Positions 17,544 to 25,729 of a stretch of DNA of 29,581 nt are shown in pieces; position 1 is the stretch's first letter; every line of letters begins with the position of its first letter. The notes beneath the pieces were generated by a model, which searched no databases, was not told where the DNA came from, and saw only the letters and a program-made list of their open reading frames with translations. The position numbers and the translations under genes were made by a program. Source of the stretch: a virus. The stretch spans positions 1 through 29,581 of IMG/VR virus record IMGVR_UViG_3300025266_000031. The stretch is one strand, 5' to 3'.

Positions 17544-18743
17544 TTAATTGTTAAATTTTCTTGTTTTAATCTTAAGCTTTGAAGAATCAAGACCGCTAAT
17601 TGCTTTTACTTTTAATCCATTAACAAATACATTACCATCTTGCGTTTTGCGAGGTTCTGTAACTATGTTTTTAGATTTAGCTAATTGACTTTTAATAGCG
17701 TCAGTTTTGCCTTGCTCATAAAAATGTTGTGCTATAGTGTCAGCATTTCTAGCTGCGTATAAAGCCTTATGATAACCTTTAGTATCTTTAATTTCTCCTT
17801 TATCATTTAAGAACGTCTTAATGAATGTAGAAATATCTTTTTGGTTATCTGCAACTTTGACTGGATCTTTAACGCCATATCTAAACTTTTTCTCTCCAAC
17901 TTTAAAATCAAAACCTTTGAAATCATTATTAAGAAGTTCGTCTGTTTTGGCACGAAACACGTCTTGGTTAACCTTATTGAGCTCTTGCTCTTCGTTGTAT
18001 CGGTTGAAAAAATCTGTAGCTTTTTGCTGCTCTTGATTTACTCCAGGTCTCAACTTGATCTCTGCATAGTATTCATCTTTAAGCGAATTCAAATAGCTTT
18101 TAGCTTTTGCAACTTCTTCTTTATATGCGAGTTTCTTTTTACGTATATCTCGCGCTTCATCTAAATCTTCATCAAAATTAAAAGTATCTTCAATTACAAA
18201 TTGAATTTCTTCTGAATCTAAATGAGGCTTAGCTTGTTTGTAGTATTCTTTTAACAATGCTTCTCCATCTACATTACTGTAGTCGGCATTTAATCTAGCA
18301 TAGTCATCTATAGTTCCACCTGTTTCTTTCATAAAAGAAACTAATTTCTCTAAGTTTTCTGGTACGTTTTGTGCTTCAGTTTGCGGTAGTACTTCTTTTT
18401 GTTCCTGTGAGGTGTTGGGACTTTCAGTGCCTCCAACCATTGTGATCTCCTCAGCGTTATCACTTTCATCTTCTACTAGTTCTAATGGAGATTCTACTTC
18501 TTCGCTTTTGATTTCAACTTTAGTAATCTCGCTGGACTCCCGTACTTGTTCTTCCACTTTAGGTATATCTCCGGTTTGTTTATCATCAACCACTTTTTCT
18601 GTTTCTCCGATTGAAATGGCATCTTCTGTTGGTTTTTTAGTTAAATCTACTTTGGTGATTTCTGGAATAGTGTCCATGTCTTTATACTTAGGCATGTGAT
18701 GCTTAACTTTAAATTCACCTTCTTGTTTTACTTGTTCTGACAT
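17544..18743 (-). CDS. Scaffolding-like protein, 399 aa
   Basis: The first ~130 residues are very acidic and low-complexity, with Glu, Val, Lys, Thr and Ser dominating, hence probably disordered. From about 130 the chain becomes charged helix (L-E-K-L-V-S-F-M-K-E-T-G-G-T-I, K-K-K-L-A-Y-K-E-E-V-A-K-A-K), and the last 40 residues are basic (K-L-K-I-K-T-R-K-F). A gene with an acidic disordered N terminus, helical body and basic tail between portal and major capsid is the classic layout of a scaffold that binds the capsid protein through its C terminus. No catalytic Ser/His/Asp protease arrangement is visible. Assignment rests on composition and position. It starts after a TATTATATTATATT leader. 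Confidence 0.75.
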   Translation of the reverse strand: MSEQVKQEGEFKVKHHMPKYKDMDTIPEITKVDLTKKPTEDAISIGETEKVVDDKQTGDIPKVEEQVRESSEITKVEIKSEEVESPLELVEDESDNAEEITMVGGTESPNTSQEQKEVLPQTEAQNVPENLEKLVSFMKETGGTIDDYARLNADYSNVDGEALLKEYYKQAKPHLDSEEIQFVIEDTFNFDEDLDEARDIRKKKLAYKEEVAKAKSYLNSLKDEYYAEIKLRPGVNQEQQKATDFFNRYNEEQELNKVNQDVFRAKTDELLNNDFKGFDFKVGEKKFRYGVKDPVKVADNQKDISTFIKTFLNDKGEIKDTKGYHKALYAARNADTIAQHFYEQGKTDAIKSQLAKSKNIVTEPRKTQDGNVFVNGLKVKAISGLDSSKLKIKTRKFNN

Positions 18744-18771
18744 AATATAATATAATAAAATTAATAATTCA

Positions 18772-21183
18772 CTATCTTGGCGTAAACTGCTCTAACCCAA
18801 ATCCATCTAGATTATCATTACCTGATGATTCAAAATTTTTAGGTAATAAATCGTTTTGTCTTTGATCTATCAGTTCGCTTTGTTGTGTACCTTGCATTTG
18901 TAATCTTTGATCTTTTCGATCTTCTATTTGTGATTCTTTTTGAGTGTCTGCTTTTGCTCTCATTTCAGCTAATTTAATTTGATACGAAAACTCTTCGGCC
19001 ATTAAACCTCTTTTTATTTGAGCTTCTTGTTCCATTCGTTCTATTTCAAATTGAGATTTAGCTTGTTCTATTTGAACTGTCGTTTGAGCTAGCGCTTGTT
19101 GTTTTTGTACTTCTGCGGCTGCTGCTTTTTCTGCAGACTCGCTATTAGCTTGAGCTTGCGCTTGAATATTTTGCATTTGTGCAGCTCTTTGAGCGTCTTC
19201 GTTTTCAGCTTGTCTAAACTTAAGTAATGTATTAGCTAGCTTTATGTTCTGTATATTTCTTATATCTATAGCGTCAGCTAGTTTAATACCTCCTGATTGC
19301 AATGCTATTTGTATGCTTTTTTCTAATTGAGCTTTATCTTCTTCATCTGGTTCTAAATCTAAAAATATTCCAAAGTCATGTAAAGACAAAGAGTCTATTT
19401 CTTGAAGAGTAGCAACATTAAAAGCATTTATACTGTTTAATAAAGAAGCTTTAGTTAAAGGAAACTGAAGCATATCACTAACTCTTAAACTAACATTCTC
19501 GCATGAACGTATAGTTAGATACATTAAAGACTGTAATATATGTCTTGTAGCTGTATTAGAATTAGCTGCTGCTAGTTTTTGTAAACCAACTAGCGCGTTT
19601 TTATCTGGAGCGCTACCATCTCTAGCTTCATTAAGCCCGGTTACATCGCGTATCATTTGTAAGTAATATTGATACGTTTGTATCATGGCCTGTATCTTAG
19701 ATATACCTGAAGAACTTTGAAGTTCTTGAATAGGTATTTTACCTCTATTCATTTCGCCATCTTGAGTGAGCGATCTACCTACTATTGTACCTGTTTGAAA
19801 GTACATGTTTAATGCTTCTGCTGCGTTATAATTTGTTCCGTTACCTAAATCAACTTCAGCTAAACCATCAACATCTACATACACTCCATCTGGAACCAAC
19901 CTAGCTAAAACTTGTTGTAATTTAAGATGCGTCAACTGAATCATATCAGCAAAACCAGTTGTTCTACTAACTATAGACTCTATACGTCCTTGATACATTC
20001 TAGGAGCAGATATAACGTAATTCATATTAACCTTTGTAGTATCGCCGTAAGGTCGTGTCATGTTCTCAGACAGTTCCCACTTAAGTATACTATCGCCCAT
20101 GCCTAGTATTTTTGCTCCTGTGTATAAAACCTCTATAGATCTTGAAGCTCTTTCAAAGTTATCACTAGGCGGTGGATTAAAAGTATCTTGTTTTTCTAAG
20201 ATTTTTTCTAGTCCTTGCTCTGTTTGTTTTATTTTAAAAACTTGATCTTGATACGTCTTGTATTCAAAAAACAATACTTGATGTTGATTAACATCACTAT
20301 TAACCTGCCAATCGCTTTGAGCGTAATTCTGACGTCCTGGATATTTTTGTATTCTTTCTAACTCTTCGTCTGTTAAAGCTGGAAACAATTTTTTTATTTC
20401 TGGAAGAGTTATGCTTTTTATCTCACCAACATAATATATGTCTTCAAAATTAGGATCATCTGTAGCTGAATAAACTAAATTAGCTGGATTTACATAGTCT
20501 ATAGTGATTCCTTCAGCTAAATTAAAACTAGTCTTAACCGCTGATATACCTAACACGGTTAAATCATAAGCTAATCTTTTTTTAGTTTCATCAAATTTAT
20601 TTGAATCAAGAATGTTATTTATAACTTCTTCTTCAGCTATCTCAATGCTCTGCTTGTAATTAAGTTGCATGTATAAATCTAACTCGTCTTGATCCTTGGG
20701 AAGGTTGTCGGGATCTGTTGAAGCAAAGAAATTTTGACCCGTTGCTTGAGATAGTTTTTCTATTGCTGCTTTATTTTTAATGTCACGCATGGCATTAGAA
20801 GCAAAATCAGTACGTTGTTTTAACGCAAACGGATCAGAGGCAAATGAATTTAATTCATATCCTTTTTCTGTCATACCATTAACTACAATATCTACAAACT
20901 TAGATAATACAGGTATTGGTTTCCAGTCTAAATTTAAATAAGACAGATCACCATTATTTGACAATTCGTCTTTATATTTCTGCACAGGCTGTTCGCCTCT
21001 AGCATATAATCTTAGTCTATTAAAGTTCTGGAAATTATAGGAAAACCTATTCTGTCCACTGTTATTTCTAAACCACTCTTGCTCAATAGCGTTTCCAACA
21101 GCTAAACCATATTCAAATGATTTCTTTTCTTCTTCAGGTACCACCTGATCTGGAAAGATGCTATTATTATTAGTATAGACCAT
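18772..21183 (-). CDS. Portal protein, 803 aa
   Basis: Size, position directly after the large terminase and recognised segments support this: F-A-S-N-A-M-R-D-I-K-N near 127, R-P-Y-G-D-T-T-K-V-N near 374, and D-V-T-G-L-N-E-A-R-D-G-S near 512 followed by a long stem-like helix with A-A-N-S-N-T-A-T-R-H-I-L. From about residue 645 to 765 there is a very Gln/Ala/Glu-rich coiled coil, the likely barrel or internal extension, and the end reads G-L-E-Q-F-T-P-R. A twelve-fold ring at the packaging vertex is the known role of the family. It begins 3 bp after the terminase stop and ends 28 bp before the scaffold-like gene. The 803 aa length is on the large side for podovirus portals but similar to crAss-like ones. 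Confidence 0.88.
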   Translation of the reverse strand: MVYTNNNSIFPDQVVPEEEKKSFEYGLAVGNAIEQEWFRNNSGQNRFSYNFQNFNRLRLYARGEQPVQKYKDELSNNGDLSYLNLDWKPIPVLSKFVDIVVNGMTEKGYELNSFASDPFALKQRTDFASNAMRDIKNKAAIEKLSQATGQNFFASTDPDNLPKDQDELDLYMQLNYKQSIEIAEEEVINNILDSNKFDETKKRLAYDLTVLGISAVKTSFNLAEGITIDYVNPANLVYSATDDPNFEDIYYVGEIKSITLPEIKKLFPALTDEELERIQKYPGRQNYAQSDWQVNSDVNQHQVLFFEYKTYQDQVFKIKQTEQGLEKILEKQDTFNPPPSDNFERASRSIEVLYTGAKILGMGDSILKWELSENMTRPYGDTTKVNMNYVISAPRMYQGRIESIVSRTTGFADMIQLTHLKLQQVLARLVPDGVYVDVDGLAEVDLGNGTNYNAAEALNMYFQTGTIVGRSLTQDGEMNRGKIPIQELQSSSGISKIQAMIQTYQYYLQMIRDVTGLNEARDGSAPDKNALVGLQKLAAANSNTATRHILQSLMYLTIRSCENVSLRVSDMLQFPLTKASLLNSINAFNVATLQEIDSLSLHDFGIFLDLEPDEEDKAQLEKSIQIALQSGGIKLADAIDIRNIQNIKLANTLLKFRQAENEDAQRAAQMQNIQAQAQANSESAEKAAAAEVQKQQALAQTTVQIEQAKSQFEIERMEQEAQIKRGLMAEEFSYQIKLAEMRAKADTQKESQIEDRKDQRLQMQGTQQSELIDQRQNDLLPKNFESSGNDNLDGFGLEQFTPR

Positions 21184-21186
21184 TTA

Positions 21187-23406
21187 TTATATTATTTTTG
21201 AATTTTCACCTGTATTATTGTATTTCCTAAAACCTAAAGACACTTTTGATATAACTTTCTGTGCCACAGGTGTATATCTATTTTTATTGCAAGCCATTAT
21301 AGCTAAACCTGAGCTTATAGAAGCATCATGTTTTGTTCTGTTATTTATATTGAATTTTTCCCAGTCTTCTAATGTTCTTTGAAAATACATATTACCATAA
21401 CCTTGATCTTGTATACCTATATGGTGTTCTATATAATCTTCTATCGCGGCAGCGTGAGCTTGTTTTATATCCTCACTTGAATTAGGTATTCCACCTATTT
21501 CTCTTTCTGTAACAGATAATTTATGTATAATCTTATCTGGTCTATTCATAGAATATCCTCTATAACCTCTTCTTTTTATATAGTATAAAAGTCTAGGTTT
21601 ATTATTCTCTGCTAATATTGGCATACCATAAAAAACCAGAGCCATTAAAACGTCTTCAAAAAACATTTCAGCAGTTTGTGGTCTAGCTATGTATTCTAAA
21701 AAGAATAAATTAGGAGGAACGTCTTCCATTGAAAACTTAGTTAAACCATGCAAAGCACCGTTGGATCCTCTGCCATCTACCGTTCCTGATATGTCATAAC
21801 TATCACAGCCAAATGCACCGCAATGATCGTTACCTGGATATTTTGTATTGTTTTTTAATATATACTTATTCTGCAAATTACTTGGAGGAACCCAACTAAC
21901 GAAAAATCTACCATTTTTACTTGGTAAAAACATTACCCTAGTATCTTTAATCCCACCTTCCCATTGAAAATTACCCTGTGTAACAACATTAGTATTACGA
22001 AGGTCTTCATTATAGTCTATTTGCTCGTATATTTTAGTTAAATTAAACAAAGCTTGCTTAGCTTCATCTCTAAAAGCATGCTTAGTTGTTCTTGGGAATT
22101 GTCTATAGTATTCATTTAGACCGTCTTGATCTGTTTTCAAACCATCAACTTCATTTTCCCAATGAGAAATAACACCTATATCTATATCTTCTCCATCAAT
22201 ACCTTTAATTGGTTTTTTTGGAGTGTCGAATACAGGAAATCCATAAGTATCAATGTATCCTTCGTAGTTCCATTCCATAGGTATGAACAAACTATATAAT
22301 CCTGAACTAGTCTGTCCATTGCGGTTTCTTTCGGTGACGTCCGAAGCTTCGTATAATTTCTTAAAATTTGCTCCACCTTTATCTAATGCGTTTGAGGTAG
22401 AACCCATCATACATTTTCCTACTATTTTTCTACCTAATCTTAAAGTTGTTTTCGTAACCCTCCAGTTGTTGAGGATGTTGTCCGGTCTCTCCCATTTACC
22501 CGATTCATCATGGACGAGGAGTTTGAGCTTCTCTCCATCGTACGAGTTGTCACCGGTATTCTTCCAGTCGATCGTGGTATCAAGACCGTCTTGTATCTCC
22601 TCGCTGGCTTCTTTAATCGAGTTTCTTGTGAGTCGCTTAGACGGTACCTTGTAGGATAACTCCGTCTTTGGTCTTTCCATACCGTCTTGTACGGGTTTGA
22701 AAAAAAACGGGTAGTTAAGTGATATGGGTACAACCTTGTCTGTAAACATCTTCTTAGCATCAGCTCCCGATTTAGAGAGTATCCCAAACCTAGCATCTCT
22801 TGATATTGTAGCGAGGTTAACAGTGTCTGCGGATGCCATGAATGAGAATCCAGAACGACGGTTCTTAAGATAGCACATTCCGTAACTGCGGTTGTCTGCC
22901 TTGCAAGCCTCCCAGAATATATAGAATAATCTGTTTGACTCCCTAAAGTCTGCTGACCCCACATCAATTTTAGTCCACTGCAAGTACATGTACTGAGTAC
23001 CAGTAATATAAGTAGGAATACCTTTGTTATAATACCAGTAACCTTCTTCACGCTTGATAAATTCTTGGTTAATATAGTCATACCATTTATCTTTAAACCC
23101 TTGCGGGTATTGATTCCAGTCAAAAACTGTTTGTATTTTTTTTAATTCTTCAGGTAGTTTTTTAACTTCCCAGAATTGTTCGTTAGCTTTTTTAGATCTT
23201 TTATATACTTTTTCAGATAAAGGTAATGCTATTTTTAAATTTTGAATCTCGTATATTTCACCTATCTTACCTGTCTTGCTTATAACAACAACATCGTGCT
23301 CTTTGTTATATCCGTAATCCCATTGGTTGTAACGATTTTTTCTTTTTACAATATGAGGTTTTATGTGGTCATCAACCACGTTATATAGATTTTGAATATA
23401 AATCAT
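21187..23406 (-). CDS. terL: Terminase large subunit, 739 aa
   Basis: ATPase and nuclease of the DNA packaging motor. A Walker-A-like loop K-N-R-R-S-G-F-S lies at 181-188, a Walker B strand L-K-L-L-V-H-D-E-S at 294-302 (D300, E301), then M-M-G-S-T-S as a probable coupling motif at 333-338. The RNase-H-type nuclease follows: G-C-D-S-Y-D at 533-538 (D535, D538), A-E-N-N near 599-602, and K-H-D-A-S-I-S-S-G-L with D694. The start overlaps the upstream stop (ATGA at 23403-23406). Length is typical for crAss-like and T4-like terminases and above lambda-like ones. Bases 22441-22980, coding about residues 142-322, are clearly richer in G+C than the rest of the gene and the neighbours, so this core may have a different history. 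Confidence 0.92.
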   Translation of the reverse strand: MIYIQNLYNVVDDHIKPHIVKRKNRYNQWDYGYNKEHDVVVISKTGKIGEIYEIQNLKIALPLSEKVYKRSKKANEQFWEVKKLPEELKKIQTVFDWNQYPQGFKDKWYDYINQEFIKREEGYWYYNKGIPTYITGTQYMYLQWTKIDVGSADFRESNRLFYIFWEACKADNRSYGMCYLKNRRSGFSFMASADTVNLATISRDARFGILSKSGADAKKMFTDKVVPISLNYPFFFKPVQDGMERPKTELSYKVPSKRLTRNSIKEASEEIQDGLDTTIDWKNTGDNSYDGEKLKLLVHDESGKWERPDNILNNWRVTKTTLRLGRKIVGKCMMGSTSNALDKGGANFKKLYEASDVTERNRNGQTSSGLYSLFIPMEWNYEGYIDTYGFPVFDTPKKPIKGIDGEDIDIGVISHWENEVDGLKTDQDGLNEYYRQFPRTTKHAFRDEAKQALFNLTKIYEQIDYNEDLRNTNVVTQGNFQWEGGIKDTRVMFLPSKNGRFFVSWVPPSNLQNKYILKNNTKYPGNDHCGAFGCDSYDISGTVDGRGSNGALHGLTKFSMEDVPPNLFFLEYIARPQTAEMFFEDVLMALVFYGMPILAENNKPRLLYYIKRRGYRGYSMNRPDKIIHKLSVTEREIGGIPNSSEDIKQAHAAAIEDYIEHHIGIQDQGYGNMYFQRTLEDWEKFNINNRTKHDASISSGLAIMACNKNRYTPVAQKVISKVSLGFRKYNNTGENSKII
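22441..22980 (-). other. Higher-GC patch over the terminase ATPase core
   Basis: Counting 60-base lines by eye gives about 40-48% G+C throughout this stretch, against 33% in the lines just outside (22381-22440 and 22981-23040) and about 28% in a line of the same gene at 21481. Codons here use C or G in third position and CGT/CGA for Arg more freely. The reading frame is not disturbed. It explains the long spurious open frame (22440-23123) on the same strand. Recombination with a related phage is one explanation. Confidence 0.7.
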
Positions 23407-23675
23407 TTTGATCTACCTTCTGCAAATCCTTTAAAAGCTTCTACTTTTGCTTCTAATGGTTTGTCATTTAAAATATTTTCTTCAGCTTCTATCCTAGCTA
23501 ATATTTCAAAAGCATCAAATATAGCTAACTTTTTAGTAGCGGCAGCATTTTTAAGTCTATCAGCCGAGATATCATCTTCTGAGTCTACGATCTTTTCTTT
23601 TGCTACCTTTATAAGTTCTTCAACTGCTATTTGCCCAGCTTGGATTATATTCAGTTTCGTTTCCTTTATTTTCAT
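23403..23675 (-). CDS. Small protein in terminase small-subunit position, 90 aa
   Basis: Wholly helical and charged protein (Q-A-G-Q-I-A-V-E-E-L-I-K-V-A, then R-L-K-N-A-A-A-T-K-K-L-A-I-F-D-A-F) ending in a basic E-G-R-S-K. It lies immediately before the large terminase and overlaps its start by 4 bp (ATGA), so the two are probably translationally coupled. That position and the helical oligomeriser-like sequence make it a candidate TerS, but no DNA-binding helix-turn-helix is evident and it is shorter than most small terminases. It overlaps the preceding co-chaperonin-like gene by 56 bp; no later start would shorten the overlap without removing half the protein. Stop codon is TGA. Confidence 0.55.
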   Translation of the reverse strand: MKIKETKLNIIQAGQIAVEELIKVAKEKIVDSEDDISADRLKNAAATKKLAIFDAFEILARIEAEENILNDKPLEAKVEAFKGFAEGRSK

Positions 23676-24225
23676 ACTTAATTAAAATATCATTTGATTG
23701 CATACAATAAAGTACCTCACCGTCAATTAAGAACTCAAACTCTCTGTTCTTTTTAAATCCGACTAAATCTCCATTGATGATTTTAAGAGCTTCTAAGGTA
23801 CTATTGCTATATTTAACTATACCAATGCACTTTTTAAGCTTACTTAAGTTAGAAGTATCCTTATCAACCACAGGCTTAATAAAGCAGTAGTTATCTAAGG
23901 TTTCCCAAGAGCTTTTGCTCTTTTTCATATAAACTTGATCGATAGAAGCAAAGCACATGTCATCTTTAAAGAATTTAGTGCTATTAACTGACTTACCTTT
24001 TAAATTGTAATATCTTCTAAATAGATTGTGATGAACGATAACTCTATCACCTTTATTTAACTTAGTTTTATAAGCTAAAGGCGTGGCTACTATTTCTGCT
24101 TCTCTATTCACAAACTTATGGTCAGATATACTAGAATTAACTATTAGTTTTTTATTGCCAATAGTTAACTCATTGTTATATCTTTCACCTATAGGTTTTA
24201 CTATGAATTGGTGAATACTATTCAT
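23620..24225 (-). CDS. GroES-like co-chaperonin with two cpn10-like halves, 201 aa
   Basis: Two consecutive segments follow the cpn10 beta-barrel pattern. In the first (about 5-75), H-Q-F-I-V-K-P-I is followed by A-E-I-V-A-T-P and K-G-D-R-V-I-V-H-H. In the second (about 110-197), N-Y-C-F-I-K-P-V is followed by C-I-G-I-V-K-Y and a C-terminal E-V-L-Y-C-M-Q-S-N-D-I-L-I-K-Y, the usual last strand. GroES-like proteins cap the host GroEL chamber; phage versions (T4 gp31) help fold the capsid protein, which fits the place ahead of the head genes. The GroES mobile loop (G-G-I-V/L) is not clearly conserved. No GroEL is in the window. Start ATG overlaps nothing upstream but shares TAATG with the next gene's neighbour stop at 24225. 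Confidence 0.68.
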   Translation of the reverse strand: MNSIHQFIVKPIGERYNNELTIGNKKLIVNSSISDHKFVNREAEIVATPLAYKTKLNKGDRVIVHHNLFRRYYNLKGKSVNSTKFFKDDMCFASIDQVYMKKSKSSWETLDNYCFIKPVVDKDTSNLSKLKKCIGIVKYSNSTLEALKIINGDLVGFKKNREFEFLIDGEVLYCMQSNDILIKYENKGNETEYNPSWANSS

Positions 24226-24452
24226 TAATATTCTAAATCGTATTCAATTGATACTGCCATGTTTTTATTAAACTTCTTCCAAGGCAAAATCTCATCACTC
24301 TTTTTTATATGAATATTATACGATTGCTCGTTTTCTTCGAAAAGAATATGAGATATTGTATGTCCTCCATATACTGATTGACCAACTGCATAATGCATAG
24401 CATCATTTTTATAATCAGAACCAATGCTGATTTTTCTTATGATATTGTCCAC
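24225..24452 (-). CDS. Conserved small unknown protein, 75 aa, GTG start
   Basis: No family name recognised. It has K-I-S-I-G-S-D-Y-K-N-D-A-M-H-Y near the N terminus and alternating strands with H-I-L-F-E and Y-N-I-H-I-K, so a small beta-rich fold. The start is GTG at 24450-24452, overlapping the previous stop by one base (TAGTG), and its own stop overlaps the next ATG by one base (TAATG). This tight coupling on both sides argues that it is a real gene made in step with the co-chaperonin-like protein. Similar short proteins accompany head genes in marine phages, as far as I recall. Confidence 0.6.
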   Translation of the reverse strand: MDNIIRKISIGSDYKNDAMHYAVGQSVYGGHTISHILFEENEQSYNIHIKKSDEILPWKKFNKNMAVSIEYDLEY

Positions 24453-24709
24453 TATTTTTCTTTTTCAATTTCAGTGTACGTTCCATCTTCTATGTTGATA
24501 TTGATGGCCCCGTAAATATCTTCTAACTCTTTTTTGTACTTTTCAACATCATCAACAATCCCAGCATAATCATGCAATAAGCTATGCTTTTGAGTTTCTA
24601 AAAACCCAATATTAGTTAAAGATTTGTTTAGATCTTTTTGATGTTTTGTGATTACTTCTAATTGTTCACTTGTAATTTTTGATGCTTCTTTACTTTCTAC
24701 TTTTTTCAT
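24452..24709 (-). CDS. Small coiled-coil protein, 85 aa
   Basis: Helical, charged chain with heptad-like leucines (I-T-S-E-Q-L-E-V-I, S-L-T-N-I-G-F-L-E-T-Q-K) and a distinct end G-A-I-N-I-N-I-E-D-G-T-Y-T. The pattern recurs in marine phage genomes but I know no function. It starts 33 bp after the beta-rich 199 aa gene behind the ATTAAATTAAATCAA leader also used by the GNAT-like gene. It could be an assembly chaperone or a regulatory binder; nothing in the sequence decides this. Confidence 0.65.
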   Translation of the reverse strand: MKKVESKEASKITSEQLEVITKHQKDLNKSLTNIGFLETQKHSLLHDYAGIVDDVEKYKKELEDIYGAININIEDGTYTEIEKEK

Positions 24710-24724
24710 TTGATTTAATTTAAT
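24707..24724 (-). promoter_or_regulatory. A/T-only initiation leader identical to that at 7324-7341
   Basis: On the minus strand the ATG and the preceding 15 bases form the same 18-mer as in front of the GNAT-like gene 17 kb away, although the two coding sequences are unrelated. It lacks any Shine-Dalgarno core and probably serves as ribosome landing site. Confidence 0.5.
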
Positions 24725-24742
24725 TGATTGTTATTATTGTTT

Positions 24743-25342
24743 TTATCTAAGAGCCAGTAATCCTGATGTTGGACTTCCAGCTGCTGCAAGATTAACGTTA
24801 GTACACAGTACGCTTAAAAAAGTTCCAGCTGCTACACCTACAAATTTTACTTCATTAGGATCACTTGCCAGTGTTAAAGTTATATCACCTGCAGTTCCAG
24901 CGTATAAAGCTACTGGATGTTGAGTGAAATCCGTGCTTGGTAATTCTAAATTAGCAGTCGCTGGAGTGTATGTTATTACTCCTGTTATAACTGGATTTTG
25001 AACTCCAAAACCTTGTTTTAAAGCAGCTGAACTAAATGTAATAGTTTTACCTGCCGCAAAGTTAGGTCCTTTAGTAATTACTGTTATACTGGCTACCGTA
25101 CCATCAGCAGCTGAGGTTACTTGATATAAAGCACCTGCAGTGGTTCCTAGTATGCTTTTAGTTGCTGAACCGGTAAATGTTCCACCGTCTGCATAGACAA
25201 CAGCCGTTGAACTTGCAGGTAAATTAGCTACAGTGCTAACTAAAGCAGCGTTTGCTAACACTACAGTTTCAGCTTTTAGCGTAGAAACTAAAAGAAGATC
25301 AATAGCACTTGTAGTGAAATCACTTTGATTTTTTTGATACAT
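24743..25342 (-). CDS. Beta-rich Ala/Thr/Ser/Gly structural protein, 199 aa
   Basis: Composition (Ala, Thr, Ser, Val, Gly) and strand-turn repeats (A-V-V-Y-A-D-G-G-T-F, S-I-T-V-I-T-K-G-P-N-F-A-A-G-K) suggest a beta-sandwich virion protein such as a head decoration or fibre-base protein. The C-terminal third (H-P-V-A-L-Y-A-G-T-A-G-D-I-T-L-T-L) repeats the same style. There is no signal peptide or enzymatic motif. It stands between the holin and the coiled-coil gene, with 6 bp to the holin stop, and has the leader TAAAATAAAAAATT before its ATG. A second protein of similar composition is encoded at 26533-26931. The virion role is inferred from composition only. Confidence 0.6.
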   Translation of the reverse strand: MYQKNQSDFTTSAIDLLLVSTLKAETVVLANAALVSTVANLPASSTAVVYADGGTFTGSATKSILGTTAGALYQVTSAADGTVASITVITKGPNFAAGKTITFSSAALKQGFGVQNPVITGVITYTPATANLELPSTDFTQHPVALYAGTAGDITLTLASDPNEVKFVGVAAGTFLSVLCTNVNLAAAGSPTSGLLALR

Positions 25343-25348
25343 AATTTT

Positions 25349-25729
25349 TTATTTTACTTTGTCTTTTATTTTTTCGTATGTTCGAAGACCTCCTAATCCT
25401 AGCATACCTAGAAGTACGGTCATTAAATGTTCCATTTGTAATGGTGGTGGTGCATCTGTAGTTTTAGTTATCCATATAAATAAATCTCTGATAACGAAGT
25501 TGTAAGCTAATGCAAACCCACATATCCAACCTATAAACGGTCGCCATCCGGCAACGAATAAAGTTCTATGTGAAGCTTCAGCTAGATTTATTTTGGTTTG
25601 AAGTTCTATTAATTTTTCAGGATCTAATTCTTTCCCTTTAATTGCTTCTCTTATTTCCCAAGCTAAACCTCCAGCTACAGACTTCCTACCTTCACCTCCT
25701 TTTAAAAGACCTAGTAGTACTTTCCACAT
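25349..25729 (-). CDS. Holin of the 3TM/GTA type, 126 aa
   Basis: The core F-V-A-G-W-R-P-F-I-G-W at residues 58-68 followed by a hydrophobic stretch to about 88 is the hallmark of the Holin_3TM family. A second hydrophobic segment lies at 100-116 (M-T-V-L-L-G-M-L-G-L-G-G-L), and the chain ends in a basic K-I-K-D-K-V-K. The helical N terminus with I-N-L-A-E-A-S-H just before the core is also typical. Such proteins make holes in the inner membrane at the end of infection. The start overlaps the upstream stop (TAATG at 25727-25731). No endolysin was found beside it; the HExxH protein two genes upstream is the only lysis-like candidate nearby. Confidence 0.85.
   Translation of the reverse strand: MWKVLLGLLKGGEGRKSVAGGLAWEIREAIKGKELDPEKLIELQTKINLAEASHRTLFVAGWRPFIGWICGFALAYNFVIRDLFIWITKTTDAPPPLQMEHLMTVLLGMLGLGGLRTYEKIKDKVK

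Noticed and set aside
17841-18164. 107 aa plus-strand frame rich in Phe/Leu/Ile that looks membrane-like
   Set aside because: It is the complement of Lys/Glu/Asn-rich helix codons of the scaffold-like gene, a common cause of false membrane proteins.
22283-22654. 123 aa plus-strand open frame
   Set aside because: Antisense shadow within the terminase gene at the edge of the GC-rich patch; no leader or family resemblance.
22440-23123. 227 aa open frame on the minus strand inside the terminase gene
   Set aside because: It lies in another frame of terL, its product is low in recognisable structure with many Arg/Thr/Ser, and its length is explained by the local rise in G+C, which removes stop codons.
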